Below, piece after piece: positions 16,402-24,856 of a stretch of 64,000 nt of DNA. Location of the stretch: NCBI GenBank assembly GCA_020847045.1, contig JADLCT010000088.1:1-64000 (forward strand), in the 5' to 3' direction. The DNA is from Bryobacterales bacterium (GTDB taxonomy: Bacteria > Acidobacteriota > Terriglobia > Bryobacterales > Bryobacteraceae). Position 1 is the stretch's first letter, and each line of letters opens with the position of its first letter. A program made the position numbers and the translations under genes. The notes under the pieces are model-generated. The model ran no database searches. It was not told where the DNA came from and saw nothing but the letters and a program-made list of their open reading frames with translations.

Positions 16402-17387
16402 TGGCCGCGCCGCGTATCCTCCTGGTTCGTCTGGGCGCCATGGGTGACATTCTGCACACGCTGCCCGCGGCGGCCACGGTTCGCGCCAATCTGCCCGATG
16501 CGTTCCTCGCGTGGCTGCTGGAGCCGCGCTGGCAGCCTTTGCTGAGCGGCCATCCGGCCGTGGACGAGTGCATCCCGTTCGACCGGCGGCAGTGGCGGCA
16601 ACTGCCTTCGCGGCTTGCCGCGCTCCGGGCGCGGGGCTTCGATCTGGCGATCGACTTTCAAGGGTTGTTGAAGTCGGCTGTGCCGGCGCGCATGAGCGGC
16701 GCGGCGCAGGTGATGGGGTACGCGCGCGAAGAGGCGCGCGAGCCGTGGGCGGCGTGGTTCTACACGCGCGTCTGCCAGCCCCGCGCGGCGCACATTGTGG
16801 ACCGCCATCTCGAACTGGCCGTGATGGCCACGGGTCCCAAGCGCGTGGTGCGGTTTGACGTCCCACCGGGCAGGGAAGAAGCGCCCCTGCCGGAGCGCTT
16901 CGTGCTCGCCTCGCCGCTGGCCGGGTGGGGCTCGAAGCAGTGGCCCTTGGAGCGCTACGCGGACCTGGCCACATTGCTGCGCGAGCAGTTCGCGATGCCT
17001 CTTGTGTTGAATGGCGCCCCGGCGCAGGCCGAAGCCTTGCGCGCCGTGCCGGGCGTCACCGTTCACATCACCGGATTGGATGGCCTGATCGACGCCACGC
17101 GGCGGGCGTCGGCCGTGGTTGGCCTGGATAGCGGACCGCTGCACCTGGCAGCGGCTCTGAGCAAACCCGGCGTGGCGCTGTTTGGTCCCACCGACCCCGC
17201 GCGCAACGGCCCGTACTGCGGCACGATCACCGTGCTGCGCGAGGCGTCCTCGCGCACCAACTACCGCCGTACGAGCGAAACCGAGTCCGGCATGGCCGCG
17301 CTCGGCGCCGGGCGTGTCATGGAGATACTCTCCGGCGTCTTGCGGCAATCACCCGCCGCTGGGCCACTTCCGCGAGCCACCGCATGA
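16401..17387 (+). CDS. waaC: glycosyltransferase family 9, heptosyltransferase I-like
   Basis: A 328-residue GT9 enzyme. It begins ILLVRLGAMGDILHTLPAAATVRANLPDAFLAWLLEPRWQPLL, the WaaC pattern, with FDLAIDFQGLLKSAVPARMSGA following. The sugar-nucleotide site shows SPLAGWGSKQWPLERYADLATLL, and VVGLDSGPLHLAAALSKPGVALFGPTDPARNGPYC is the ADP-heptose loop. WaaC adds the first heptose to Kdo. The ATG overlaps the stop of the small nucleotidyltransferase-like gene, and its own stop overlaps the methyltransferase start (ATGA). The WaaC rather than WaaQ assignment rests on motif resemblance. Confidence 0.88.
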   Translation: MAAPRILLVRLGAMGDILHTLPAAATVRANLPDAFLAWLLEPRWQPLLSGHPAVDECIPFDRRQWRQLPSRLAALRARGFDLAIDFQGLLKSAVPARMSGAAQVMGYAREEAREPWAAWFYTRVCQPRAAHIVDRHLELAVMATGPKRVVRFDVPPGREEAPLPERFVLASPLAGWGSKQWPLERYADLATLLREQFAMPLVLNGAPAQAEALRAVPGVTVHITGLDGLIDATRRASAVVGLDSGPLHLAAALSKPGVALFGPTDPARNGPYCGTITVLREASSRTNYRRTSETESGMAALGAGRVMEILSGVLRQSPAAGPLPRATA

Positions 17388-17947
17388 GCCGCCGCTACTG
17401 GTTCCCGAAACATTACGCCGATGTCGTGCAACGGCTGCGCGTGCCGGCGGGTTTCGCGCTGCTGGCCACGTTTCTGCTGACGGCCGGGCCTTCGCCGCTG
17501 ACGTTCGCGCTGGGAGCGCCGGTGTCGGCGCTGGGACTGCTGCTGCGTTCCTGGGCGGCGGGCCACCTGGCGAAAAACGAATCGCTCGCCACATCCGGTC
17601 CCTATGCGCTCACGCGCAATCCGCTCTATCTCGGCACGCTGATCACCGCTCTCGGCCTCTGCCTCGCTGGAGCCAGTCCCTGGCTGGCGCTCCTGCTGCT
17701 GGCCATTTTCGTGCTGGTCTACTATCCCGTGATGGAGCTGGAAGAACAGCATCTGCGGAATCTGTTTCCGGACTACGCCGCCTACGCCGACAGCGTTCCG
17801 CTGCTGTTTCCGCTACGCGCACCCCGTGGACCGCTGGGCGGCTTCCACTGGCGGCAATGGCGGCGCAATCAGGAGTACAAGGCGCTGCTCGGATTTCTGG
17901 CGGCGCTGCTGTATCTGCTTTGGCTTCTCGGTTGGGGTATCCGCTGA
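17384..17947 (+). CDS. ICMT/PEMT-like membrane methyltransferase
   Basis: A 187-residue polytopic membrane protein with about four hydrophobic spans. The SAM-binding core is visible as TSGPYALTRNPLYLGTLITALGLCLAG and, after two more spans, MELEEQHLRNLFPDYAAYADSVPLLFP, the conserved E-E...F-x-x-Y pattern of isoprenylcysteine carboxyl methyltransferase and phospholipid N-methyltransferase relatives. Bacteria lack prenylated proteins of the eukaryotic type, so the substrate is probably a lipid or small molecule. Overlap with the heptosyltransferase gene suggests an envelope function. Confidence 0.85.
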   Translation: MSRRYWFPKHYADVVQRLRVPAGFALLATFLLTAGPSPLTFALGAPVSALGLLLRSWAAGHLAKNESLATSGPYALTRNPLYLGTLITALGLCLAGASPWLALLLLAIFVLVYYPVMELEEQHLRNLFPDYAAYADSVPLLFPLRAPRGPLGGFHWRQWRRNQEYKALLGFLAALLYLLWLLGWGIR

Positions 17948-17957
17948 AGATGCGAAA

Positions 17958-17984
17958 GGGGCGAGCCGCGAGGCCCGCCCCTGT
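17958..17984. terminator. bidirectional intrinsic terminator between convergent genes
   Basis: GGGGCG-a-GCC pairs with GGC-c-CGCCCC around a GCGA loop. It is flanked by AAA on the left and TGTTT on the right, so it can serve both the + strand methyltransferase operon and the minus strand enolase-family gene that end on either side of it. Confidence 0.7.
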
Positions 17985-18011
17985 TTCCATTCGATGACGA
18001 TGCGCGGCGGT

Positions 18012-19439
18012 CTACGACCAGAGACGGTCGTGGGTCCGGTCGACGTTCCATTCTGTGGTGGGCGCGAAGTATTGCTCGCCCTGCGCCAGGTGCTGCTTCA
18101 CCACCTCTTCGTTCAACGTCACGCCCAGGCCAGGCGTGTCGGGCACTGTGGCGAAACCCTTGTCGAACAGCGGCTTGTGGCCGTGCACCAGATCCTCCCA
18201 CCAGGGCACGTCCACCGAGTGGTGTTCCAGCGCGATGAAGTTCTCCGTGGCCGCGGCGCAATGCACGTTGGCCATGAAGCTGACCGGGGTTCCGGCGAAG
18301 TGCATCGCCATGGCAACGCCTTCCTCCTGGCACAGGTCACCGATGCGCTTGGTTTCAAACAGGCCGCCCGATGTGGCCAGGTCGGGATGGACGATATCGA
18401 CGGCGTGCATGCGCGCCAGCTTCAGGAAATCCTCTTTGAGATAGATGTCCTCGCCGGTCAGGATGGGAATGTCCACGGCATCGGTGATCTTTTTCATCAG
18501 GTCACCGTACTGCCAGGGGATCATGTCCTCCAGCCAGGCCATGTTGTACTTCTCCAAGGCCTTGCCCAGACGGATGCAGGAGTTCAGTCCGATGTGCCCG
18601 AAGTGGTCCGAGGCAAGCGGCACCTCCCAGCCAATCTGCTCGCGCACCTTGGCGACATAGTCGGCCATGTGTTCGACGCCCTTCGGCGTCAGCTCCATGC
18701 CGGTGAACATGTGCTGCGTGTTGTTGTAGTTGCGGCTGGTGGTTCCCAAGGGCCGCGAAACCGTGCCGGGAATCCGCTCCACCAGGCCCACGCCCAGATC
18801 CATTTTCAGGAAGGTGAAGCCCTTCTCGTCCACGCGGGCCTTCAGCTTCCTGCCGAACTCGGAGGCGTCCTGCACCTGCGTCGTGTCGGCATAGCAGCGA
18901 ACCTTGTCGCGGAACTTACCGCCGAGTAACTGATAGGCGGGAACGTTGTAAGCTTTGCCGGCCAGGTCGCACAGCGCCATTTCCACGCCGCAGACGCCGC
19001 CGCCTTGCCGCGCGTGTCCTCCGAATTGCTTGATCTTCTTGAATATCTTGTCGATGTTACAAGGATTTTCCCCGAGTAACCTGCTTTTCAGCATCAGGGC
19101 ATAGTTCTTACTGGCGCCGTCTCGCACTTCGCCGAGCCCATAAATACCCTGGTTCGTGTCGATGCGGATCACCGGGCATGTCATGGGCGCCCGCGCGACC
19201 ACAGCCACGCGCAGGTCCGTGATCTTCAAGCCGGAGGGCTTGGAGTTCGTGTTCACGTTCTGCTGGTAGGCTTCGATGGTCTGGTTGTCCCAGAAACTGA
19301 ATGCGGCGGCGCCAATGGCGGCCGAGCGCAGCCAGTCGCGGCGGCTCGCGCCACCAGGAAATGAGATGCGGGGGGCCTTGGCCGGACGCGTGGAGGAGAG
19401 ATGAGTTCGGTCAAGCAGATTGAAAATAGACGATTTCAT
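18012..19439 (-). CDS. Tat-exported mandelate racemase/muconate lactonizing enzyme-family protein (sugar acid dehydratase-like)
   Basis: A 475-residue enolase-superfamily protein. The N-terminus carries a twin-arginine motif (SRRDWLRSAAIGAAAFSFW, about residues 33-51). The capping domain follows (GIYGLGEVRDGASKNYALMLKSRLLG), then the barrel: KMDLGVGLVERIPG with the lysine-containing strand, ASDHFGHIGLNSCIRLGKALEKYNMAWLEDMIPW, ILTGEDIYLKEDFLKL, and DIVHPDLATSGGLFETKRIGDL. The Asp/Glu/Glu metal ligands (SD, ED, GED) are visible. Members dehydrate sugar acids such as galactonate; this substrate is unknown. Export of such an enzyme suggests periplasmic sugar-acid metabolism. AAGGAT precedes the start. 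Confidence 0.87.
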   Translation of the reverse strand: MKSSIFNLLDRTHLSSTRPAKAPRISFPGGASRRDWLRSAAIGAAAFSFWDNQTIEAYQQNVNTNSKPSGLKITDLRVAVVARAPMTCPVIRIDTNQGIYGLGEVRDGASKNYALMLKSRLLGENPCNIDKIFKKIKQFGGHARQGGGVCGVEMALCDLAGKAYNVPAYQLLGGKFRDKVRCYADTTQVQDASEFGRKLKARVDEKGFTFLKMDLGVGLVERIPGTVSRPLGTTSRNYNNTQHMFTGMELTPKGVEHMADYVAKVREQIGWEVPLASDHFGHIGLNSCIRLGKALEKYNMAWLEDMIPWQYGDLMKKITDAVDIPILTGEDIYLKEDFLKLARMHAVDIVHPDLATSGGLFETKRIGDLCQEEGVAMAMHFAGTPVSFMANVHCAAATENFIALEHHSVDVPWWEDLVHGHKPLFDKGFATVPDTPGLGVTLNEEVVKQHLAQGEQYFAPTTEWNVDRTHDRLWS

Positions 19440-19567
19440 CCTGTACCAATCCTTCTTGTTATTCCGTGCGACTTACGCCGCCGGGTGAATTCTACCATTA
19501 AGGAAAAGCAAACGCGTACAGCCCCGAAAGACCGTACGCGCGCTAAGAGTAAGGAGTGTGCGCCTGA

Positions 19568-20464
19568 CTACGACTTAAGCGCGCTATTGATTCGCGCGAT
19601 GGCCTCGTCGATCTCCGCCGGCGACTTATAACCGATGGTAACCGCGTCCACCGTGCCGAGGCCCATCACATAGCGGATGGAGGCTTCGCGCTGTTCGGGC
19701 GTCGTGAACTGTCCTTCGCCGATGATCTTCATGCCGAGCACGCCGGTGCCCTGACGGTGAATCTGTGAGGCGTGCTGTGTAACTTCGGCGACATTGCCTT
19801 TTTCAGCCGTGTCGTTGCGCTCCAGGCGGTCCATGCGGGCGCCATCGTGGTTGATGCGCATCAGGGCCACGTCGAGCCACTGGTTTCCCGTGAAGGTGCG
19901 GACGGGAAGCAGGCCATGGGCCGAGGCGCCATGCGCCAGCAGCACCTTGCGGTGCTTGGCCTCGGAAAGTCCGTCGCGGAAGGCGGCGAACTCCTTGGAC
20001 CAGTCGTGCGTGCGCACGCAATGCAGCAGCACGATGTCGAAGTACTCCGAGTTGGTTTCGCGGCGGAAGCGGTCCAGCGTGGCAGGCACGGACTCGGTTT
20101 CCCGCAGCCGGAACTTGGTCATCAGGCGGTAGGAATCGCGCGGAATTCCCTTCAGGGCGACGGCCAGCATCTCATGCATCCCGGCGTAGTTGTCCGCAGT
20201 CTCGAAGAAGCGGATGCCGCTGTCGTAGGCGTGGCGCACAAGGCGGTTGAACTTGTCCTGGCCCAGTTCGCGCTGCACGCGGCCTCCAAAGGTGCCTGTG
20301 CCGAAGGCGAGCCGGGTTACCTTGACGCCCGAGTTTCCGAGCGTAACCCAATCGGTGGCTTTGCGCGCCGCGGCGGGCGATGCGCCAGCGGCCGCTGCCG
20401 TGGGAAGCGTGACAGCAGCGGCGGCTCCGGCGGCGGTTTTCAGAAAATGGCGTCGTGAGTTCAT
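19568..20464 (-). CDS. Tat-exported aldo/keto reductase
   Basis: A 298-residue protein. MNSRRHFLKTAAGAAAAVTLPTAAAAG is a clear twin-arginine signal. The AKR core follows: VTLGNSGVKVTRLAFGTGTFGG, the Asp-Tyr catalytic region FFETADNYAGMHEMLAVALKGI (Tyr near residue 93), and MTKFRLRETES carrying the catalytic Lys. Near the end, YRSPA-like NADPH contacts appear as VTIGYKSPAEIDEAIARI. The barrel is shorter than usual (about 265 residues after the signal). An AAGGAGCC ribosome site precedes the ATG. The 128-base gap to the enolase-family gene holds a GC-rich hairpin around 19512-19540 (CGCGTAC...GTACGCG) but no further gene. Confidence 0.9.
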   Translation of the reverse strand: MNSRRHFLKTAAGAAAAVTLPTAAAAGASPAAARKATDWVTLGNSGVKVTRLAFGTGTFGGRVQRELGQDKFNRLVRHAYDSGIRFFETADNYAGMHEMLAVALKGIPRDSYRLMTKFRLRETESVPATLDRFRRETNSEYFDIVLLHCVRTHDWSKEFAAFRDGLSEAKHRKVLLAHGASAHGLLPVRTFTGNQWLDVALMRINHDGARMDRLERNDTAEKGNVAEVTQHASQIHRQGTGVLGMKIIGEGQFTTPEQREASIRYVMGLGTVDAVTIGYKSPAEIDEAIARINSALKS

Positions 20465-20513
20465 ACTGGCTCCTTCCTTGCGGTCTGTAGGAACAGTATC
20501 AAATCCGGACGCG

Positions 20514-21344
20514 TCACCGCCAGTTGGGAAACAACCCGGGGCGGGCGCGGCGGAGTTGATCGATCAGGGACGTGACGCGCGTGCGCCGGCGCAACAGTTT
20601 GTCGAGCAGGCCGGATACGGCGTGTTCGTCGTCTTCCAGCCAATCGTCGGGCATGGTGCGCAGGGCCTCGTCGACGATGTGTTCGGGAAAGCTCTCGATG
20701 CGCTCCAGCCAGGGTTGGAGGTCGTCGAGCGAGCGCACCTCCTCATAGTAGAGCGGACGGTGGTAGAGGCCCGCCAGCGGGGCGTCGGCGAAGCTCCACT
20801 GTGGGCCATCGAAGACGAAACCGTGATCGATCATGGTGGCCACCCAGGACGGGCGGCCCTCGTCCTCCGGCGGCGCTCCCTCGGCGCGCACACGGGCGCG
20901 GAAGAACACGGCCTGGCGCGAGTCGGAGTTGCCGGTCCACTTGTCGAAGGCGAGCATGCCCAGGAACTGCCGCCGGTTGCCCACCTTGCCCAGCAGCACG
21001 TCGGGCAGGAAGTCGTACACGGTGAGCCGTTCGGGATCACCGGGAAAGCGCGAGCCAAAGTGGCGGCCGGGCGGAACCGGGATGCGCGAGGAGCCCAACT
21101 GCATGTGGATGGCCGGGTGCTCCTCCAGGAAGTCCCGAGTGAGTTCGACGGCGGCGGCGGGAGGCGCGGTGAACTGAAGATAGGCGAGAAAGCGCGAGGC
21201 CAGCCACTCGTTCACGAGTATGCGGCGGTGTTGCGGATTGTTGGTGAATTTGACGACGTAGGCGTGGCCGTCGCCGGCTTCAATGAGGTGGGACTGCGCG
21301 CCACCGCGCATTTTTCGCAGGAAGCGGGTGGCGCGAACGATCAT
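20514..21344 (-). CDS. HipA-like kinase-domain protein
   Basis: A 276-residue protein resembling the stand-alone HipA-like (HipA_2) family rather than full HipA. Residues 15-45 give a nucleotide-loop-like SHLIEAGDGHAYVVKFTNNPQHRRILVNEWLASRFLAYL with the ATP-binding Lys. Later come MLAFDKWTGNSDSRQAVFF, which fits the catalytic Asp and metal-binding Asn of a kinase loop, and ATMIDHGFVFDGPQWSF, resembling the DFG-like Asp. No HipB-type DNA-binding antitoxin gene is adjacent, so a classical toxin-antitoxin role is not supported. The target is unknown. Confidence 0.78.
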   Translation of the reverse strand: MIVRATRFLRKMRGGAQSHLIEAGDGHAYVVKFTNNPQHRRILVNEWLASRFLAYLQFTAPPAAAVELTRDFLEEHPAIHMQLGSSRIPVPPGRHFGSRFPGDPERLTVYDFLPDVLLGKVGNRRQFLGMLAFDKWTGNSDSRQAVFFRARVRAEGAPPEDEGRPSWVATMIDHGFVFDGPQWSFADAPLAGLYHRPLYYEEVRSLDDLQPWLERIESFPEHIVDEALRTMPDDWLEDDEHAVSGLLDKLLRRRTRVTSLIDQLRRARPGLFPNWR

Positions 21345-21397
21345 GAGGCGGAAAGGGCGCCGCGTGCGCTGAGGCCGAAGCGCCCTGCAGTCTTAGC

Positions 21398-22018
21398 TTA
21401 CCGCTTGCCGCCCTTCTTTGCTTTCTTTGAGGCTTTCTTTGGGGCTGTCTTCTTGACTGCCTTCTTAACCACCTTCTTTACGGGCCTCTTTGCCGGAGGG
21501 GCCTTTTTCACAACTTTCTGAACAACCTTCTTGGCGGGAGCCTTTTTGGCAGGCGCTTTTTTGGCCGCCTTCTTCACGGCCTTCTTTGCGGGTGCGGCTT
21601 TCTTTACAGCTTTCTTCACGGGCGCCGCTTTCTTTGCCGGAGCCGCCTTCTTTGCCGGAGCGGCCTTCTTGGCAGGCGCAGCCTTCTTGGCAGGCGCAGC
21701 CTTCTTTGCCGGAGCTTTCTTGGCCGGAGCTTTCTTGGCCGGAGCACTTCTGGCCGCCATGGCCGCTACCGGTTCCTCCGGCTGTTCGTCGCCGGGAGGC
21801 AGAATCACCGGGGGCGGGGGCTCATCGCCTTCATCACTACTCGTGACCGTTACCGACGTGATCACCAGCGTGGTTCCCGGCTCGGGGTCGAATGTCAAAG
21901 CGTCATCGTCGTCCATGTCGTATTCACTCATCTCGGATTCGAGTTCGATGTGTTCCTCTTCGTACGCGAAATCGTCCAGCTCGGTGCCGTCATCGGGGGA
22001 GAGACGGTAGGAATTCAT
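21398..22018 (-). CDS. histone H1-like Lys/Ala/Pro-rich protein with acidic N-terminal region
   Basis: A 206-residue two-part protein. Residues 1-90 are strongly acidic (DDFAYEEEHIELESEMSEYDMDDDDAL, then a Pro-rich linker). Residues 91-206 are a run of degenerate PAKKA/VKKA pentads ending KASKKAKKGGKR. The basic half matches the H1-like proteins of diverse bacteria that bind and condense DNA without sequence specificity. The acidic half is not a standard part of those and might block or regulate the basic tail. The repeats are visible in the DNA at about 21540-21750, so length variation by slippage is likely. A 53-base gap separates it from the HipA-like gene. Confidence 0.85.
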   Translation of the reverse strand: MNSYRLSPDDGTELDDFAYEEEHIELESEMSEYDMDDDDALTFDPEPGTTLVITSVTVTSSDEGDEPPPPVILPPGDEQPEEPVAAMAARSAPAKKAPAKKAPAKKAAPAKKAAPAKKAAPAKKAAPAKKAAPVKKAVKKAAPAKKAVKKAAKKAPAKKAPAKKVVQKVVKKAPPAKRPVKKVVKKAVKKTAPKKASKKAKKGGKR

Positions 22019-22185
22019 GCGGGGAGCCTCCTGAGGTCCTCAGATCAGAACTCAGAATATCTGTTTTTTTCGCGGGCGCAACAGGAAAGTCGCGCCGTGT
22101 GTGGATTGATGGTGAATTTCCTCGCCCAGCCGGGGGTGCGCGCCATGTGTGATTCGCGTGGCCGGGGGAGAACGCCGGTCGCGGG

Positions 22186-23985
22186 CTAGCGCGCCGAGGC
22201 GCGCAGAGTGGTTCCGGCGTAGGCGTGCGACGGTGTCAGGGTGGAGGCCTGCGATGAGGTCTTTCTCACGGCGGGCTTCTTGCCCGACGCGGCGGTTTTG
22301 CCGCGATGGCTGACCGGACGCGCCTTCCGGCTGCTGGCCGAGCGTCCGGAGGAGGCGGCTTTGCGCGACGCGCCCGCCTGCTTGGCCGAAGTCCTCCGCG
22401 ACGAAGCTCTCCGGGACGATGTCTTCCGCGCCGCCGGAGCGGAGCGGGCCGTCGCGGCGCCAGGGTAGGAAACCGGCACCACCACCAGATCGCCTTCCTC
22501 GGGATCGAGTGCGCCGCCGTTGGCCATGTGGATCTGCTTCTCCGTGGTTCTGTATTGGCGGGCGATGGCGGCCAGCGTGTCGGCCGACCCCACGCGGTGA
22601 ATGCGCCAGTGCGCGCGCTTGTTGTCGGGAATCGAATCCAGGGCGGCCACGACGGCGCCCGCTTTGCCCTTGGGGACGCGCACGCCATACTTGGCCGGCG
22701 CCACCAGTTTCAACACCGACGGATTCATCTCGCGGATGGCCATGAGAGGCTGTCCGGTGATGTCGGCGATCAACGACAGGTGCGTCGGGGCCTCGGTGAA
22801 CACCGTGTCGTAGCTCACCGGTTCGTCCGGCTCAATGCCGTCCAGTCCATACTCGGAGGGATTCTTCGCCATGATCGTCATGGCCAGGATGATGGGCAGA
22901 TAGTTCGCCGTCTCCCGGGGCAGAACGTTGCGCTTGTACAGCTCCCAGAAGTCGGCATAGCCGGTGCGCTGAATGCCGCGTTCGACGTTGCCAGGACCGC
23001 AGTTGTAAGCGGCGATGGCCAGATACCAGTCGCCGAACTGGGCGTACAGGTCGCGCAGGTGGCGGGCCGCGGCGCGCGTGGCGCGCTCGGGGTCCAGCCG
23101 GTCGTCGGTGCCGGGCGTCTGCCGCAAGCCGTATTCGTTGCCGCGGTCGCGGACGAACTGCCACATGCCCGTGGCCCGCATCCGGGAAACCGCGCGCGGC
23201 AGGAAGCCCGACTCGGCCTGCGCCATGTGAATCAGCTCCTGCGGCAGTCCCTCTTCATCGAGAATCCGGCGGATCATCGGCGCGTAGCGGCCCGAGCGTT
23301 TGAAGCCCGCCAGCACGGCGCGCCGGCCCTTGGGCGTCGAAAAGTAGTTGAGGAAGCCCAGCACGGCGTCCGTGGTTTCCAAAGGCAGTTGCGACAACGT
23401 GGCCTGCACCTGCTCCTTCACGCGAAGCTTGAGCTTGGGATCAATGGGGAAGGTGAGATCGGCGACATCCTCGAAGGGCGCCTGGTCGTACACCGGTTCC
23501 TGCTCCTGGCCGCCCGACTGCGCCGCGTCCACCTCAAGCCGGAAAATCTCTTCCACAATCTGGTCGTGGCGCGCCACCAGCTTCTCGCGTCCATTCAATG
23601 ACGCCGGCGCCGACACCAGCCAGTCCACGGCGGCATCGAACTCCAGCCGGGCCTCGGCCGTTTTGCCCTTCACGAGCAACTCGGTTCCTTTGCGCAAATG
23701 CTCGTCCGACTTGGCCAGACGGTGCCCGGCCTCGAACCGGTTGGCCGGCGTGGCAGGCCCCGGCGCGGTTACCAGCATGGGCGAATCATGCAGATAAAAG
23801 CCTGATTCGGCTGGAGGCGGCTCCGGCATCTCGGCTGGCTTCGGGGATACAGGCTTCGGCGCCGGCGGTACAAAGGCGCGCACGAACCGTTGTGGATGCC
23901 CGCTGGTGCCCATCTGGCATCCGGAGAGAGTCATCACAACCAGTACAGAAGCGGTGGCTAGGAGAGTTCCGTGGGAGATCCTCAT
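22186..23985 (-). CDS. mltD: MltD-like membrane-bound lytic murein transglycosylase with LysM and basic C-terminal tail
   Basis: About 599 residues from the ATG at 23985. A lipoprotein signal ends MTLSGC-QMG. A transglycosylase domain lies about residues 250-400: EEGLPQELIHMAQAESGFLPRAVSRMRATGMWQFV contains the catalytic Glu (AES), then DDRLDPERATRAAARHLRDLY and LAIAAYNCGPGNVERGI. A LysM domain follows (HRVGSADTLAAIARQYRTTEKQIHMANGG). The enzyme cleaves peptidoglycan with 1,6-anhydro formation at the outer membrane's inner face. The last about 90 residues are Ser/Ala/Arg/Lys-rich (RRASSRRTSAKQAGASRKAASS), unusual for MltD and reminiscent of the H1-like neighbour. Confidence 0.93.
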   Translation of the reverse strand: MRISHGTLLATASVLVVMTLSGCQMGTSGHPQRFVRAFVPPAPKPVSPKPAEMPEPPPAESGFYLHDSPMLVTAPGPATPANRFEAGHRLAKSDEHLRKGTELLVKGKTAEARLEFDAAVDWLVSAPASLNGREKLVARHDQIVEEIFRLEVDAAQSGGQEQEPVYDQAPFEDVADLTFPIDPKLKLRVKEQVQATLSQLPLETTDAVLGFLNYFSTPKGRRAVLAGFKRSGRYAPMIRRILDEEGLPQELIHMAQAESGFLPRAVSRMRATGMWQFVRDRGNEYGLRQTPGTDDRLDPERATRAAARHLRDLYAQFGDWYLAIAAYNCGPGNVERGIQRTGYADFWELYKRNVLPRETANYLPIILAMTIMAKNPSEYGLDGIEPDEPVSYDTVFTEAPTHLSLIADITGQPLMAIREMNPSVLKLVAPAKYGVRVPKGKAGAVVAALDSIPDNKRAHWRIHRVGSADTLAAIARQYRTTEKQIHMANGGALDPEEGDLVVVPVSYPGAATARSAPAARKTSSRRASSRRTSAKQAGASRKAASSGRSASSRKARPVSHRGKTAASGKKPAVRKTSSQASTLTPSHAYAGTTLRASAR

Positions 23986-24185
23986 CCGTTGGTCGCTGCT
24001 TTCAGGTTTGTCTCCAAACTTCAAATACTACCACAGGGAGAGAAGGGAGCAGTCCCGATGATGAACGCAAATTCATGATGTGCGTTTCGCCTGGTCCCGC
24101 CGATGGCTGCTGAATTTTACCGTTCCGCCCGGCAATCGTGCCGTTCAGCCAGGGGAGTTTCGCTCCCTCGCCTTGCTGGTCCCTC

Positions 24186-24233
24186 TACGCCCCGGCGATC
24201 TCCACCCAGTGGATGGTGCAGGGGCTGGAGGCC
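24186..24233. repeat. 48-bp direct repeat, left copy (boundary of the restriction-modification cassette)
   Basis: Identical base for base to 26515-26562. Sequence similarity stops abruptly on both sides. Read on the minus strand it encodes the last 15 residues (ASSPCTIHWVEIAGA) and the TA of the stop codon of the gene at 26514-28055; here the flank completes the stop as TAG. It contains the small dyad TCCAC-cca-GTGGA at 24201-24213. The 200 bases between it and mltD (23986-24185) hold a short GGGAG-tttcg-CTCCC hairpin and no gene. Confidence 0.95.
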
Positions 24234-24241
24234 CGACAGCC

Positions 24242-24856
24242 CTACTTTGGTTGTTCCGAGAAGAAGCGCTCCACATTGCTCAGGATCGCGGTCTGGTCCT
24301 TGCCTGCGGTGAGGTTGTCCGCCCACGCTCTCCCTGGATGCAGAACGTCCCACATGGATTTCTTTCCTTGCTGCCGTCCCTTTCCAGGATCATGGTTGCC
24401 GAAGCCTTCGACCACTAAGTTCCAAAGTGGCCTGAAAGTCTCGATCAACAGGCTCTCACCCAACGGGATCCAGATATCGTCCACGGCCAGATACCGGCAA
24501 AAGAAGTCTGAATTGTTCAGGTTCTTCGCCGCGTGAATGGACTCGGCATGCTCGGCGAGACGATCGAAGAGAACGGTACCGGGTGATTGATTCAGGCCGA
24601 ACCCGCCTTTGCGCGCGCCGCGGGGGACAGACTTCCCGACATAGATGGGAATCTCCCGTTGAGGTCGCGCCCTGTTCCCTTCCACGATGGGCCGGTAGGG
24701 CAAGAAATCGCCAGCGTAATAAAGGGCATACACCCCGGCGCCAATAAATCGTTCCGCGGGAGGCAGCGGTGACTGTTCACGAGAAACCAGAGCATCGGCG
24801 ACGCTACCCCCGAGTTTCTCCTTGTCCAAGGGGTTGAAAACCGGCTCTATTTTCAT
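24242..24856 (-). CDS. type II restriction endonuclease, Eco29kI family (GIY-YIG fold)
   Basis: A 204-residue protein matching the Eco29kI family along its whole length (VFNPLDKEKLGGSVADAL at the start, WIPLGESLLIETFRPLWN and FGNHDPGKGRQQGKKSMWDVLHPGRAWA later). GIY-YIG residues are visible: Tyr43 in GVYALYY, Tyr72 in PIYVGK, Arg99 and His103 in RLAEH, Glu134 and Asn146. Eco29kI cuts CCGCGG; specificity here is expected to be the same or close but is not proven. Its start overlaps the methyltransferase stop by 4 bases, so the nuclease is translated after its protective methylase. All catalytic positions are kept, so it looks active. Confidence 0.93.
   Translation of the reverse strand: MKIEPVFNPLDKEKLGGSVADALVSREQSPLPPAERFIGAGVYALYYAGDFLPYRPIVEGNRARPQREIPIYVGKSVPRGARKGGFGLNQSPGTVLFDRLAEHAESIHAAKNLNNSDFFCRYLAVDDIWIPLGESLLIETFRPLWNLVVEGFGNHDPGKGRQQGKKSMWDVLHPGRAWADNLTAGKDQTAILSNVERFFSEQPK

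Noticed and set aside
20514-22018. HipA-like kinase plus H1-like gene as a toxin-antitoxin pair
   Set aside because: The H1-like protein has no DNA-binding antitoxin domain and the genes neither overlap nor show operator-like repeats.
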